A stretch of 64,000 bases of DNA from Streptomyces sp. NRRL B-24484 (GTDB lineage Bacteria > Actinomycetota > Actinomycetes > Streptomycetales > Streptomycetaceae). A program made the translations under genes and the position numbers. Below the pieces are notes generated by a model. That model did no database searches. It was given only the letters and a program-made list of their open reading frames with translations, and was not told where the DNA came from. The DNA lies in contig NZ_JOAI01000012.1 in the NCBI RefSeq assembly GCF_000717715.1, forward strand, positions 62,001 through 126,000, written 5' to 3'. Of this stretch, positions 24,485 to 35,323 are shown piece after piece. Positions within the stretch are counted from its first letter, which is position 1, and each line of letters starts with the position of its first letter.

Positions 24485-25279
24485 GTGGTCAGCAGCGAAC
24501 AGCGGCGGCGGCAGCTCGCCCGCGAGAAGTACGAGCGCCAGATGCAGCGCCGGGTCGAGACCCGGCGCAAGGCACGCAAGCGCAACACGCTGATCGGCGC
24601 GGCCGCGGCCGTCCTGGTGGTCGGCATCGCGGGCAGCGCCTGGGCGCTCAGCGCCTCGGACGACGGCCCCGCGAAGGACAGCGCCGCGGCCCCGACGCCG
24701 ACCGCGGCGGCCACCCCGGTCAAGGGCTGCACCACGCCCGCCCCGGGCTCCCCGAACGGCAAGCAGTTCAAGACCGAGCCGGCGATGACGGTGGACACCA
24801 AGGCCTCGTACACGATGGCCCTGGACACCAGCTGCGGCAAGATCACCATCGCGCTGGACGCCGCGAAGGCCCCGCACACGGTGAACTCCTTCGCGTTCCT
24901 GTCGAACGAGAAGTACTTCGACCACACCAAGTGCCACCGGCTCACCACCGAGGGCATCTACGTGCTGCAGTGCGGCGACCCGACCGGCACCGGCTCCGGC
25001 GGCCCCGGCTACCAGTTCGCGGACGAGAACCTGACCGGCGCGACCTACCCGGCCGGCACCGTCGCGATGGCGAACGCGGGCCCGGGCACCAACGGCAGCC
25101 AGTTCTTCCTGGTCTACAAGGACACCCAGCTCCCGCCGAGCTACACCCCGTTCGGCAAGGTGACGGGCGGCCTCGACGTCCTGCAGAACATCGCCGCGGG
25201 CGGCGTGCAGGGCGGCGGCGGGGACGGCGCGCCGGTCGCCGACATGGTGCTCAACTCGGTGACGACGACCAAGGGTTGA
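24485..25279 (+). CDS. Membrane-anchored cyclophilin-type peptidyl-prolyl isomerase
   Basis: A 264-residue protein. A basic N-terminal arm (residues 1-34) precedes one membrane segment near 36-55 (TLIGAAAAVLVVGIAGSAWAL). An Ala/Thr/Pro linker follows, then a cyclophilin domain (about 95-262) facing outside. The domain keeps APHTVNSFAFL, FDHTKCHRL, LQCGDPTGTGSGGPGY, MANAGPGTNGSQFFL and FGKVTGGLDVL. The catalytic Arg usually found in FHRxI is here CHRL, so the Arg remains. The GTG start has AGGAG upstream. Divergent from the hisS operon and followed by a strong terminator. Confidence 0.92.
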   Translation: MVSSEQRRRQLAREKYERQMQRRVETRRKARKRNTLIGAAAAVLVVGIAGSAWALSASDDGPAKDSAAAPTPTAAATPVKGCTTPAPGSPNGKQFKTEPAMTVDTKASYTMALDTSCGKITIALDAAKAPHTVNSFAFLSNEKYFDHTKCHRLTTEGIYVLQCGDPTGTGSGGPGYQFADENLTGATYPAGTVAMANAGPGTNGSQFFLVYKDTQLPPSYTPFGKVTGGLDVLQNIAAGGVQGGGGDGAPVADMVLNSVTTTKG

Positions 25280-25288
25280 TCCCCGGGC

Positions 25289-25325
25289 GCGGTGACCCGG
25301 CGGCCGGCGGCCGGCGGGTCACCGC
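25289..25325 (+). terminator. Terminator after the cyclophilin gene
   Basis: A perfect 11-bp stem (GCGGTGACCCG / CGGGTCACCGC) with a GC-rich 15-nt loop begins 10 nt past the stop. A TAGGGT box at 25395-25400 further on could be the -10 of the next gene. Confidence 0.8.
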
Positions 25326-25534
25326 GATCGGCCGGGAAATCACCCGGCCCGGATGCGGACAGCACCGACGCTGGTCGCCTATGTTGCTGTTGTATAGGGT
25401 GCCCTGACCGTCGGCCGTCACCCTCGGCACCATTCGGCGGCAGGACGGCGGACTCCACCGGTCCGCCGCACATTCAACTGTGGACGACGTTCCGACGCCC
25501 CTGCGGCGGGCGGGACGTCATTGGAGGAGGCGCT

Positions 25535-26764
25535 GTGAGCAGCGACCCGTGGGGCCGTGTCGACGAGCAGGGGACCGTGTACGTCAGGACGGCCGAGGGC
25601 GAACGCGTCGTCGGCTCCTGGCAGGCCGGCTCCCCGGAGGAGGCCCTCGCGTACTTCGAGCGCAAGTACCAGGGGCTGGAGGCCGAGATCGGCCTGCTGG
25701 AGCACCGCGTCCGCAAGACCGACCTGGCCGCCAAGGAGGCCCAGGTCGCCCTGGACCACCTCAAGGCCCAGGTGGCCGAGGCCCACGCGGTCGGTGACCT
25801 GGAGGGGCTCGCCAAGCGCCTCGAGACGCTGAGCGGCGAGATCGAGTCCCGCCAGGTCGAGCGGCGCGCGGCCCGGGCGAAGGCCCAGGAGGAGGCGCGC
25901 TCGGCCAAGGAGGCGCTGGTCGCCGAGGCCGAGCAGCTCGCCGAGTCGACCCAGTGGCGGGAGGCCGGTGACCGGCTGCGCGCCCTGGTGGAGACCTGGA
26001 AGGGCCTGCCCCGGCTGGACCGCAAGAGCGACGACGAGCTGTGGCACCGCTTCTCGCACGCCCGCTCGGTGTTCTCCAAGCACCGCAAGGCGCACTTCGC
26101 GGCCCTGGACAACGAGCGCGAGCACGCCCGGCAGACCAAGGAGAAGCTGGTCGCCGAGGCCGAGGCGCTCTCCGGTTCGACGGAGTGGGGCGACACGGCC
26201 GCCCGCTACCGCGACCTGATGGCGCAGTGGAAGTCGGCCGGCCGGGCGCAGCGGGACGCCGAGGAGGAGCTGTGGGCGCGGTTCCGCGGCGCCCAGGACG
26301 TGTTCTTCCAGGCCCGGTCCGCCGCGTTCAGCGAGCGCGACGCCGAGCAGGGCGAGAACCAGAAGCTCAAGGAGGCGCTGCTGCTGGAGGCGGAGGCGAT
26401 CCTGCCGATCACCGACCTCAAGGCGGCGAAGGCGGCCCTGCGCGACGTCAACGAGCGCTGGGAGGCGATCGGTCACGTGCCGCGCACCGCCCGCGGTCAG
26501 CTGGACGGCCGGCTGAACGCCGTCGAGCGGGCGGTCCGCGAGGCGGAGGACGTCGAGTGGAAGCGCACCAACCCCGAGGCGAAGGCCCGCGCGGCCGGCA
26601 TGACCGGTCTGCTGCAGCAGGCCGTGGACAAGCTGCAGGCGGACCTGGACAAGGCCCGTGCGGCCGGTAACACGAACCGGGCCGCCAAGCTGGAGTCCGA
26701 GCTGGCGGGCCGTCAGGCCCTGCTGGACCAGGCCCTGAAGAGCCTGGAGGAGTTCGGCGGCTGA
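25535..26764 (+). CDS. DUF349 coiled-coil protein
   Basis: A 409-residue, highly charged and largely helical protein with three DUF349 repeats: about residues 125-205 (ESTQWREAGDRLRALVETWK), 205-280 (GSTEWGDTAARYRDLMAQWK) and 285-350 (LRDVNERWEAIGHVPR). A coiled coil precedes the repeats and another ends the protein. The N-terminus is DPWGRVDEQGTVYVRT. The start is the GTG at 25535 with GGAGGAGG just upstream. Family members of unknown function sit next to relA in streptomycetes, as here. No enzyme motif is visible. Confidence 0.9.
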   Translation: MSSDPWGRVDEQGTVYVRTAEGERVVGSWQAGSPEEALAYFERKYQGLEAEIGLLEHRVRKTDLAAKEAQVALDHLKAQVAEAHAVGDLEGLAKRLETLSGEIESRQVERRAARAKAQEEARSAKEALVAEAEQLAESTQWREAGDRLRALVETWKGLPRLDRKSDDELWHRFSHARSVFSKHRKAHFAALDNEREHARQTKEKLVAEAEALSGSTEWGDTAARYRDLMAQWKSAGRAQRDAEEELWARFRGAQDVFFQARSAAFSERDAEQGENQKLKEALLLEAEAILPITDLKAAKAALRDVNERWEAIGHVPRTARGQLDGRLNAVERAVREAEDVEWKRTNPEAKARAAGMTGLLQQAVDKLQADLDKARAAGNTNRAAKLESELAGRQALLDQALKSLEEFGG

Positions 26765-26787
26765 CGCCCCGCTCCCCCGTGCACGAC

Positions 26788-26819
26788 CGGAAGGCCCCCG
26801 CCGCGGCGGGGGCCTTCCG
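26788..26819 (+). terminator. Terminator after the DUF349 gene
   Basis: A near-continuous 14-bp stem (GGAAGGCCCCCGCC / GGCGGGGGCCTTCC) starts 24 nt after the stop codon. No T-run. Confidence 0.85.
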
Positions 26820-26913
26820 CATGGTGGCCGCACGGTGGCCGCACGGTGCCCGCGTTCCGCCCGGGGGCCGTCCCGGTCCTCCGGTCACGGGATCTCCGGC
26901 CGGGGGCCGCCGC

Positions 26914-27777
26914 TCACAGCGGCCAGGTACGGCCGTGCGCCCAGCCGTGGAAGTCCTGCCAGCCGACCTCGGGGAAGTCGCGGCGGAGCGCCGCGGTGTC
27001 GATGTCCAGGCCGGGCTCGGTGAAGTAGCGGAACATCGCGGCGAGGTCCGCGGAGTACGCCTCGATCTCGGCGAGCGGGAGGCGGCGGAAGCCGATCGGC
27101 CGGCCGGTGGCGGAGCTGAGCGCCTCGGCGATCCCGGGGCAGGTGAGGGCGTCGGACGCGAGGTCGATCCGGCGGCCGGCGAACTCGTCGGGACGGGTGA
27201 GCGCGAGGGCGGCGAAGGCGCCGATGTCGCGGGCGGGGACGAGTGCGAGCGGGCGCTCGGGCGGCATGGGGAGCACGAAGCTGCCCTCCCGCAGGCCCTG
27301 CAGGGTCCACTCCCCCGCGTAGTTCTCCATGAAGGCGGCCGGGCCGAGGACGGTCCACGGCACGCCGAGCCCGGCGAGCCGTCGCTCGATCCGGTACTTG
27401 CTGTCGAAGTGCGGGATGCCGGTGTCGCGGTCGGCGTGCGCGGCGGAGGTGAAGACGATGTGGCCGACCCGGGCGTCGGCGGCGGCCTCGACCAGGGCGG
27501 TGCCCTGGCGGACCTCGGTGGCGAGGTCCGTGCCGAACGGCGTCGACATGGCGAAGAGGGCGGCGGCTCCGGCGAGCGCGGCGTCCAGGGACTCCCGGTC
27601 GTCGAAGTCGGCGGCCACGACCCGGGCGCCGGCGGCGGCGAGCGCGCGGGCGGCGGCGGAGTCGGGGGTGCGGGTGAGGGCGCGCACGGGCAGGCCGTGC
27701 GCGAGGAGGGCGTCGACCACGGCGGCGCCCTGGGTACCGGTGGCTCCGGCCACTGCGACATATGATGTCTGTGTCAT
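26914..27777 (-). CDS. NmrA-like NAD(P)-binding protein
   Basis: A 287-residue atypical short-chain dehydrogenase of the NmrA/HSCARG group. It has the Rossmann loop AVAGATGTQGAAVVDALL (residues 7-24), the NADP-sensing RALTRTPDS, VVAADFDDRESLDAAL, and a substrate-domain segment WTVLGPAAFMENY near 150. Such proteins act as quinone reductases or redox sensors. It is divergent from a MarR-type gene. A palindrome matching a second one near marR spans its start codon, so repression by that MarR protein and induction by an electrophile or phenolic ligand is likely but inferred. Confidence 0.9.
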   Translation of the reverse strand: MTQTSYVAVAGATGTQGAAVVDALLAHGLPVRALTRTPDSAAARALAAAGARVVAADFDDRESLDAALAGAAALFAMSTPFGTDLATEVRQGTALVEAAADARVGHIVFTSAAHADRDTGIPHFDSKYRIERRLAGLGVPWTVLGPAAFMENYAGEWTLQGLREGSFVLPMPPERPLALVPARDIGAFAALALTRPDEFAGRRIDLASDALTCPGIAEALSSATGRPIGFRRLPLAEIEAYSADLAAMFRYFTEPGLDIDTAALRRDFPEVGWQDFHGWAHGRTWPL

Positions 27778-27814
27778 GCAGACACTGTAGGACGACTTCT
27801 CTGCGTCGCGCAGA
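27766..27814. promoter_or_regulatory. Twin operators TCTG-N7-CAGA between the NmrA-like and marR genes
   Basis: Two palindromes share the same half-sites and the same 7-nt spacer. The first runs 27768-27782 and extends to perfect arms TGTCTG/CAGACA (27766-27784). The second is 27800-27814, with arms TCTGCG/CGCAGA. Centres are 32 bp apart, about three helical turns. The first overlaps the NmrA-like start codon and the second lies 20 nt before marR, so one dimeric regulator could control both genes. Confidence 0.65.
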
Positions 27815-27834
27815 TATTTTCTCGGAGGGACGCC

Positions 27835-28290
27835 ATGCCCGTGCGGCCGGACGACCTGGAAGCCGACTCCCGCCGCTACCTCGCCTCGTACGCGCTGTTC
27901 AACCAGGCGGTGGCGGACCGGCTCGGGCTGCACCCCACCGACGTGCAGTGCCTCAACCTGCTGGGCCTGGAGGAGGGACCGCTCACCACCGGCCGGATCG
28001 CCGAGCTGACCGGTCTCACCAGCGGCTCGGCCACCCGTCTGGTCGACCGGCTGGAGCGGGCCGGGTACGTCACCCGGCGGCGCGACGAGGAGGACCGCCG
28101 TCGGGTGCTGGTCGAGCCGGTGCCCGAGGCCGCGGCCCGCGTCGGCGAGCTCTGGGGCGAACTCGGCGAGGGCTGGGCCGCGATGCTCGCCGAGTACACC
28201 GACGAGGAACTCGCCTTCCTCGCCCGCCACATGCGCCGCACCACCGAACTCGCCGAGCGCCAGATCCGGCACCTCCGCGAAGGAGGGTGA
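27835..28290 (+). CDS. MarR-family transcriptional regulator
   Basis: A 151-residue winged-helix regulator. The recognition region reads LTTGRIAELTGLTSGSATRL (residues 50-69) and the wing DRLERAGYVTRRRDEEDRRR follows. N- and C-terminal helices form the dimerisation domain. It has no Cys, so ligand binding rather than thiol oxidation is the likely signal. The ATG is preceded by CGGAGGG. It is divergent from the NmrA-like gene with two matching operators between them; autoregulation is likely. Confidence 0.92.
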   Translation: MPVRPDDLEADSRRYLASYALFNQAVADRLGLHPTDVQCLNLLGLEEGPLTTGRIAELTGLTSGSATRLVDRLERAGYVTRRRDEEDRRRVLVEPVPEAAARVGELWGELGEGWAAMLAEYTDEELAFLARHMRRTTELAERQIRHLREGG

Positions 28291-28297
28291 ACGCCGA

Positions 28298-28331
28298 GGG
28301 GCGCGGGGAACCGTGCAGTTCCCCGCGCCCC
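28298..28331. terminator. Bidirectional terminator between marR and relA
   Basis: A perfect 14-bp stem (GGGGCGCGGGGAAC / GTTCCCCGCGCCCC) with a CGTGCA loop lies between the two convergent stop codons. This hairpin sequence type recurs in streptomycete genomes. Confidence 0.85.
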
Positions 28332-28355
28332 GGCTGCTGCCCCTGAGGGTGAGCC

Positions 28356-30767
<2,412 letters not shown>

Positions 30768-30972
30768 GGACACTCCTCGGGGGCGCAAGGGCCTCCCCCT
30801 CGTACGGGCGGTCGCGCCGTCGGTCGCACCCGTCGGTCGTGCAACCGAGAGGGGATGAATCTTCATGGTACCGAGAGTGCGGCCCGGCCGGTCGGCCGCC
30901 CGGCGCGGAACCGGGACCCGAGGGCGCGGCGGCCGGCCCGCGGACCTGCCGCCGCGCCCGGGTCCCGCGGGG

Positions 30973-31524
30973 TCAGACCGTGACGAGGGCGTCCAGCGGC
31001 GCCCCGGCGAGGTGGCCGCCGAGCCGCGCCCGGCCGTCGAGGAAGCCGAGCTCCATCAGCACGACCACGCCGGCCAGCTCGGCGCCGGCCTCCCGGACGA
31101 GGTCCAGCGAGGCGCCGAGGGTGCCGCCGGTGGCGAGGACGTCGTCGACCACCAGCACCTTCTCGCCCGGCGCGAAGGCGTCGCACTGGACCTCCAGCGT
31201 GGCGGAGCCGTACTCGAGGTCGTAGGAGCGGGCGAAGACGTCGCCGGGCAGCTTGCCCTTCTTGCGGATCGGCACGAAGCCGAGGCCGGCCGCGAACGCC
31301 GCCGGGGCGGCCAGCACGAAGCCGCGGGCCTCCAGGCCGACCACCTTGGTCGCCCCGAGCTCGGCGGCGCGGCCGGCGAGCGCCCGGGTGAGCGCACCGA
31401 AGGCCTCGGCGTCGGCGAGCAGCGGCGCGATGTCCTTGAACAGCACGCCGGGCTTCGGGTAGTCCGGGACGTCCTTGATCCGGCTGGTGAGCAGATCTGC
31501 GAGGACGGGGTCGGGGGAGGTCAC
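30973..31524 (-). CDS. apt: Adenine phosphoribosyltransferase
   Basis: Salvages adenine to AMP using PRPP. The 183-residue protein has the type I PRTase fold: [36 protein letters not shown], then the PRPP-binding [17 protein letters not shown] near residue 122. The GTG at 31524 is used. It lies between secF and relA; the secD-secF-apt-relA order is conserved in actinobacteria, although a strong terminator separates secF from apt here. Confidence 0.95.
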   Translation of the reverse strand: MTSPDPVLADLLTSRIKDVPDYPKPGVLFKDIAPLLADAEAFGALTRALAGRAAELGATKVVGLEARGFVLAAPAAFAAGLGFVPIRKKGKLPGDVFARSYDLEYGSATLEVQCDAFAPGEKVLVVDDVLATGGTLGASLDLVREAGAELAGVVVLMELGFLDGRARLGGHLAGAPLDALVTV

Positions 31525-31647
31525 GTGGGTTCCTTCGGGGTGGTCGGCGGGGGCCTACGGGCCCGGACGTGCACAGCGGGCCGGACGGGCAGCGGGGGCC
31601 CGGTCTGCGGTTCGACCTTACCCGCAGCGACACCCGGTAACGGAAAA

Positions 31648-31685
31648 GGTCCGGCCGGCCCGAGTCTCCTCGGGCCGGCCGGACC
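31648..31685 (-). terminator. Intrinsic terminator with U-tract after secF
   Basis: A perfect 17-bp stem (GGTCCGGCCGGCCCGAG and its complement) with a 4-nt loop is followed on the minus strand by CTTTTCC. This is the only hairpin I noted in the window with a recognisable T-run. Confidence 0.88.
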
Positions 31686-31706
31686 GTGCGGTGCTGCGTC
31701 GTCCGG

Positions 31707-32798
31707 TCAGCGCTTGCCGGACGGGCGGTTCTTGCCGCGGGAGCGGGCGACCGGCTGGTTGCGCTGGCCGACCACGCCGGCGGCGACCTCGTCGCCGTCC
31801 TCGTGCTCGGTCTCCGCGGCCTCGGCGGCCTTGGCGTCCGCGGCCCGGCGCTGGGCGACGCGCTTGGCGAGCGCGCGCATCTCCGGGGTCTGCTCCTTCA
31901 GCTGCGCGAGCAGCGGGGTGGCGACGCAGATCGACGAGTACGCGCCGGCCGCCAGACCGATGAACAGCGCGAGCGAGATGTCGTTCAGCGTGCCGGCGCC
32001 GAGCATGCCGCCGCCGATGAACAGCAGGGCGGCCACGGGCAGCAGGGCGACCACGGTGGTGTTGACGGAACGCACCAGGGTCTGGTTGAGGCCCAGGTTG
32101 GCGGCCTCGCTGTAGGTGCGCTTGTTCTGCTTGGCGATGCCCCGGGTGTTCTCCTTCACGGTGTCGAAGACGACGACCGTGTCGTAGAGCGAGTAGCCGA
32201 GGATCGTCAGGAAGCCGATCACGGTACCGGGGGTGACCTCGAAGCCGACCAGGGCGTAGACGCCGATGGTGATCAGGAGGTCGTGGATCAGGGCGACCAG
32301 CGCCGCCAGCGCCATCCGCCACTCGAAGGCGATGGCCAGGTAGGCGGTGACCAGCACCATGAAGACGACCAGGCCGAGCAGCGCCTTCTGGGAGATCTGC
32401 TTGCCCCAGGAGGGGCCGATCACCTGGGCGTCGATGTCCTTGGTCGGGACGCCGATCTCCTTGGACAGCTCCTGCGAGAACGCCGGACCGCTGACCTTCT
32501 CCTCGGAGCTGACCTGGATGCGGATCTTGCCGTCGCCGGTCTTCTGGACCTGCGCGGTGGTGTCACCGGTGATGTGGTTGGCGGCGTCCTGCGCCTGCGA
32601 GACCGTCAGGCCCTGCTTCTGGACGGTGTAGACCGAGCCGCCCTTGAACTCGATGCCCAGGTGCAGGCCCATCGCCAGGCCGATCGCCGCCACGAGGACG
32701 ATGACGCCCGAGATGGAGTACCAGATCTTGCGCTTGCCGACGAAGTCGAAGCTGACCTCGCCCTGGTAGAGCCGGTGGCCGATGTTCCGAAGGGACAT
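31707..32798 (-). CDS. secF: Protein translocase subunit SecF
   Basis: Inner-membrane subunit that works with SecD to pull secreted proteins through SecYEG. The 363-residue protein has six predicted membrane segments: the first near residues 29-50 (IWYSISGVIVLVAAIGLAM), a large external loop with FKGGSVYT, then five in residues 150-320. It includes the SecF signature VIGFLTILGYSLYDTVVVFD near 200 and NTTVVALLPV near 265. A charged C-terminal tail rich in Arg/Lys and Glu follows. It starts 4 nt after the secD stop and is surely co-translated. Confidence 0.95.
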   Translation of the reverse strand: MSLRNIGHRLYQGEVSFDFVGKRKIWYSISGVIVLVAAIGLAMGLHLGIEFKGGSVYTVQKQGLTVSQAQDAANHITGDTTAQVQKTGDGKIRIQVSSEEKVSGPAFSQELSKEIGVPTKDIDAQVIGPSWGKQISQKALLGLVVFMVLVTAYLAIAFEWRMALAALVALIHDLLITIGVYALVGFEVTPGTVIGFLTILGYSLYDTVVVFDTVKENTRGIAKQNKRTYSEAANLGLNQTLVRSVNTTVVALLPVAALLFIGGGMLGAGTLNDISLALFIGLAAGAYSSICVATPLLAQLKEQTPEMRALAKRVAQRRAADAKAAEAAETEHEDGDEVAAGVVGQRNQPVARSRGKNRPSGKR

Positions 32799-32802
32799 GG
32801 CG

Positions 32803-34620
32803 TCAGGCCTCCTTGGGGGCGTTGGCGGAGGGACGGCGACGGCTGCCGCGGATCGGCGGGCGGGCGCCGAGCCGCTTCGGGTCGAGACCGGACCACGGGT
32901 GGCCGTTCGCGAAGAACTTCCGCCGTGCCAGCAGGGTGATCAGCGGCTTGGTGAACAGGAAGATCACCACGATGTCGAGCAGCGTGGTCAGGCCCAGCGT
33001 GAACGCGAAGCCCTGGACCTTGCCGACCGAGACGACGTACAGCACCGCGGCACACAGGAACGACACGAAGTCGGAGACCAGGATGGTGCGGCGGGCGCGC
33101 GGCCAGGCGCGCTGGACGGCGGGCCGCAGCGGGGCGCCGTCGCGGACCTCGTCGCGGATGCGCTCGAAGTACACGATGAAGGAGTCCGCCGTGATACCGA
33201 TCGCGACGATCGCGCCGCAGACCGCGGGCAGGTTCAGCGCGAAGCCGATACTGCCGCCGAGCAGGCACATGATCGCGTAGGTCAGGATCGCCGAGACGAG
33301 CAGACCGGCGATGGAGACCAGGCCGAGGCCGCGGTAGTAGACGAGCGAGTACACGACCACCAGCGCCAGGCCGATGGCGCCGGCGATCAGGCCGGCCTGC
33401 AGCTGGTCGCCGCCGAGCTGCGGGGAGACGGTGGTGACGTCGCTCATGTCGAAGGTCAGCGGCAGCGCGCCGTAGCTCAGCACGTTGGCCAGGCCCTTGG
33501 CGTCCTCCTGGCTGAAGCTGCCGGAGATGGTGGCCGAGCCGCCGGTGATCGACTGGCTGACGTAGGGGTGGGAGACCACCTTGCCGTCCAGGACGATGGC
33601 GAACTGGTTGGCCGGGGAGGCCTGGGTGGCCAGGGCACCGGTGGTGCTCGCGAAGGCCTTGGAGCCGTTGTCGTTGAACGACAGGTCGACCTGCCAGCCG
33701 CCGGCCCGCTGGGTGTCGAACAGGGCCGAGGCCTTGGACACGTCGGAGCCGTTCACGGCGACCGGGCCGAGCGCGAACTTGTACCAGACGCCCTGCTCCT
33801 TGTCGTAGGAGCAGCCGACCGCGTTCTTCTTCGGGTCGGTCTGGTAGTCCTTGCGCTGCTCGGGCTTGGAGCAGTCCAGCGCGGCGAACTGCTGCTGGAC
33901 GTCGGCCGGCACGGTGCCCTGGGTGAGGGCCGCGGTCAGCTGCTCGGGGCTCATGCTGGTCGGCGCGGACGGGGTGGCGCCGCCGCTCGGGGCCGCGGAG
34001 GCCGAACCGGACGCGGTGGCCGAGGGCGAGGCGGAGGCCGACGGGTCGGCCTTCAGCGCGTCGCTGACCGCGCGGCCGGCCTTGCTGGCGCTGGCGCTGG
34101 GAGCGGTGGAGGCCTTGCCGGACGGGGTCGCGGAGGCGCCCGAGGCGCCCGCCGAGGCACCCGCGGACGGGGTGGCGGAGCCGGACGGGGACGGCGAGCC
34201 GGTGTTCAGCGCCGAGGGGTCGACCCCGGTCGGCGCGAGCGCGACCACGGGACGGAAGTAGAGCTTGGCAGTCGTGCCGATCTGCTCGATCGCCGCCTGC
34301 TTGTCACCGCCGTTGGGGATGTTGACGATGATGTTGCTGTCGCCCTGGGTCTGGACCTCCGCCTCGGAGACGCCCATACCGTTGACGCGCTTCTGGATGA
34401 TGCCGGTCGCGATGTCCATGTTGGACTTGTTGATCGCGGCCTTGTCGTCCGACTTGGCGGTCAGGGTGACGCTGGTGCCACCGGCGAGGTCGATTCCGAG
34501 ACGGGGCGTCTTGACGCCCGTCCCGAACATGAGGGCGACCAGTCCGACGGTGACCACCAGGATCAGGGCCAGCGCCCGCCCCGGGTAACCGTCGCGCTGG
34601 CGCGACTTGGGTGTTGCCAC
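32803..34620 (-). CDS. secD: Protein translocase subunit SecD
   Basis: Partner of SecF in protein export. The 605-residue protein has an N-terminal membrane segment (residues 13-34), LGIDLAGGTSVTL near 42, and a large extracellular P1 region. Around residues 133-240 this region carries a Ser/Ala/Pro/Thr-rich low-complexity insert, repeated SPSGSAT-type units, absent from enterobacterial SecD. Then come SFSQEDAKGLANVLSYGALP and five membrane segments with GAIVAIGITADSFIVYFERIRDE, the conserved SecD motif. The C-terminus is basic. Between yajC and secF, as expected. Confidence 0.95.
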   Translation of the reverse strand: MATPKSRQRDGYPGRALALILVVTVGLVALMFGTGVKTPRLGIDLAGGTSVTLTAKSDDKAAINKSNMDIATGIIQKRVNGMGVSEAEVQTQGDSNIIVNIPNGGDKQAAIEQIGTTAKLYFRPVVALAPTGVDPSALNTGSPSPSGSATPSAGASAGASGASATPSGKASTAPSASASKAGRAVSDALKADPSASASPSATASGSASAAPSGGATPSAPTSMSPEQLTAALTQGTVPADVQQQFAALDCSKPEQRKDYQTDPKKNAVGCSYDKEQGVWYKFALGPVAVNGSDVSKASALFDTQRAGGWQVDLSFNDNGSKAFASTTGALATQASPANQFAIVLDGKVVSHPYVSQSITGGSATISGSFSQEDAKGLANVLSYGALPLTFDMSDVTTVSPQLGGDQLQAGLIAGAIGLALVVVYSLVYYRGLGLVSIAGLLVSAILTYAIMCLLGGSIGFALNLPAVCGAIVAIGITADSFIVYFERIRDEVRDGAPLRPAVQRAWPRARRTILVSDFVSFLCAAVLYVVSVGKVQGFAFTLGLTTLLDIVVIFLFTKPLITLLARRKFFANGHPWSGLDPKRLGARPPIRGSRRRPSANAPKEA

Positions 34621-34764
34621 CTTGCTCGTTTCTCCCTGTCCATGCCGCCGCGGGCCGCGCCCCGGTCCGGCGTGAGGCGGGACGGAGGACGGCGGCGCAG
34701 GGCGGCCCTGAGGTCATCTGGGCCGGCGGCCGGTTGCCGCACGGCCTGGGTGGGCCCGACCGTA

Positions 34765-35148
34765 CTACTTGGTCTCGGAGGCGTCGGCCTCGGCGTCCTT
34801 GGAGAGGCTCAGCGGCTTCTCGCCGTCCTCGACGCCCTCGGCCTCGACGGGCTCCTCGTCGGCCTCCACCGGGCGGCCGTTGATGATCGCGTCGTACTCG
34901 AGCGGCTCCAGGACGGCGGCGATGGCGCCCTTGGTGTAGTGCGCCACGACACCGGGGGCGACCTCCAGCTCGACGGTCTCGTCGTTGACCGCCTTGACCT
35001 GGGCGTACATGCCACCGATCGTCCGCACGCCGGCGCCCGGCTGGAGGGTCGCCTGCATCGACGCCGCCTGCTGCTGCCGCTTCTTCTGCGAGCGGAACAT
35101 CAGGAAGATCGCGACGATCGGGAGGATGAGGATGATGAGATTAGCCAC
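34765..35148 (-). CDS. yajC: Preprotein translocase accessory subunit YajC
   Basis: A 127-residue membrane protein with one N-terminal helix (ANLIILILPIVAIFLMF), then RSQKKRQQQ, the conserved GAGVRTIGGMYAQVKAV segment and an acidic tail (EADEEPVEAEGVEDGE). I chose the GTG at 35148 because AAAGGACC lies upstream. It binds SecDF in other bacteria and here leads the yajC-secD-secF set, 144 nt upstream of secD. Confidence 0.92.
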   Translation of the reverse strand: MANLIILILPIVAIFLMFRSQKKRQQQAASMQATLQPGAGVRTIGGMYAQVKAVNDETVELEVAPGVVAHYTKGAIAAVLEPLEYDAIINGRPVEADEEPVEAEGVEDGEKPLSLSKDAEADASETK

Positions 35149-35323
35149 AGCCAGGGTCCTTTGCGGGCCGCCTCGGCCGGCGGCCTGGTATACGTCGGCC
35201 CGTCGGTCGAGAGGGGCGGTCCGGCGGAGTCTAGGCGACCCGCACTGTACGGACAACGCCAAGCATGCCAGTGTGCCGCCGAAAGTGGCGACCCTTGGCA
35301 TGCTCCCGTTTTTCGGTTGTCGG

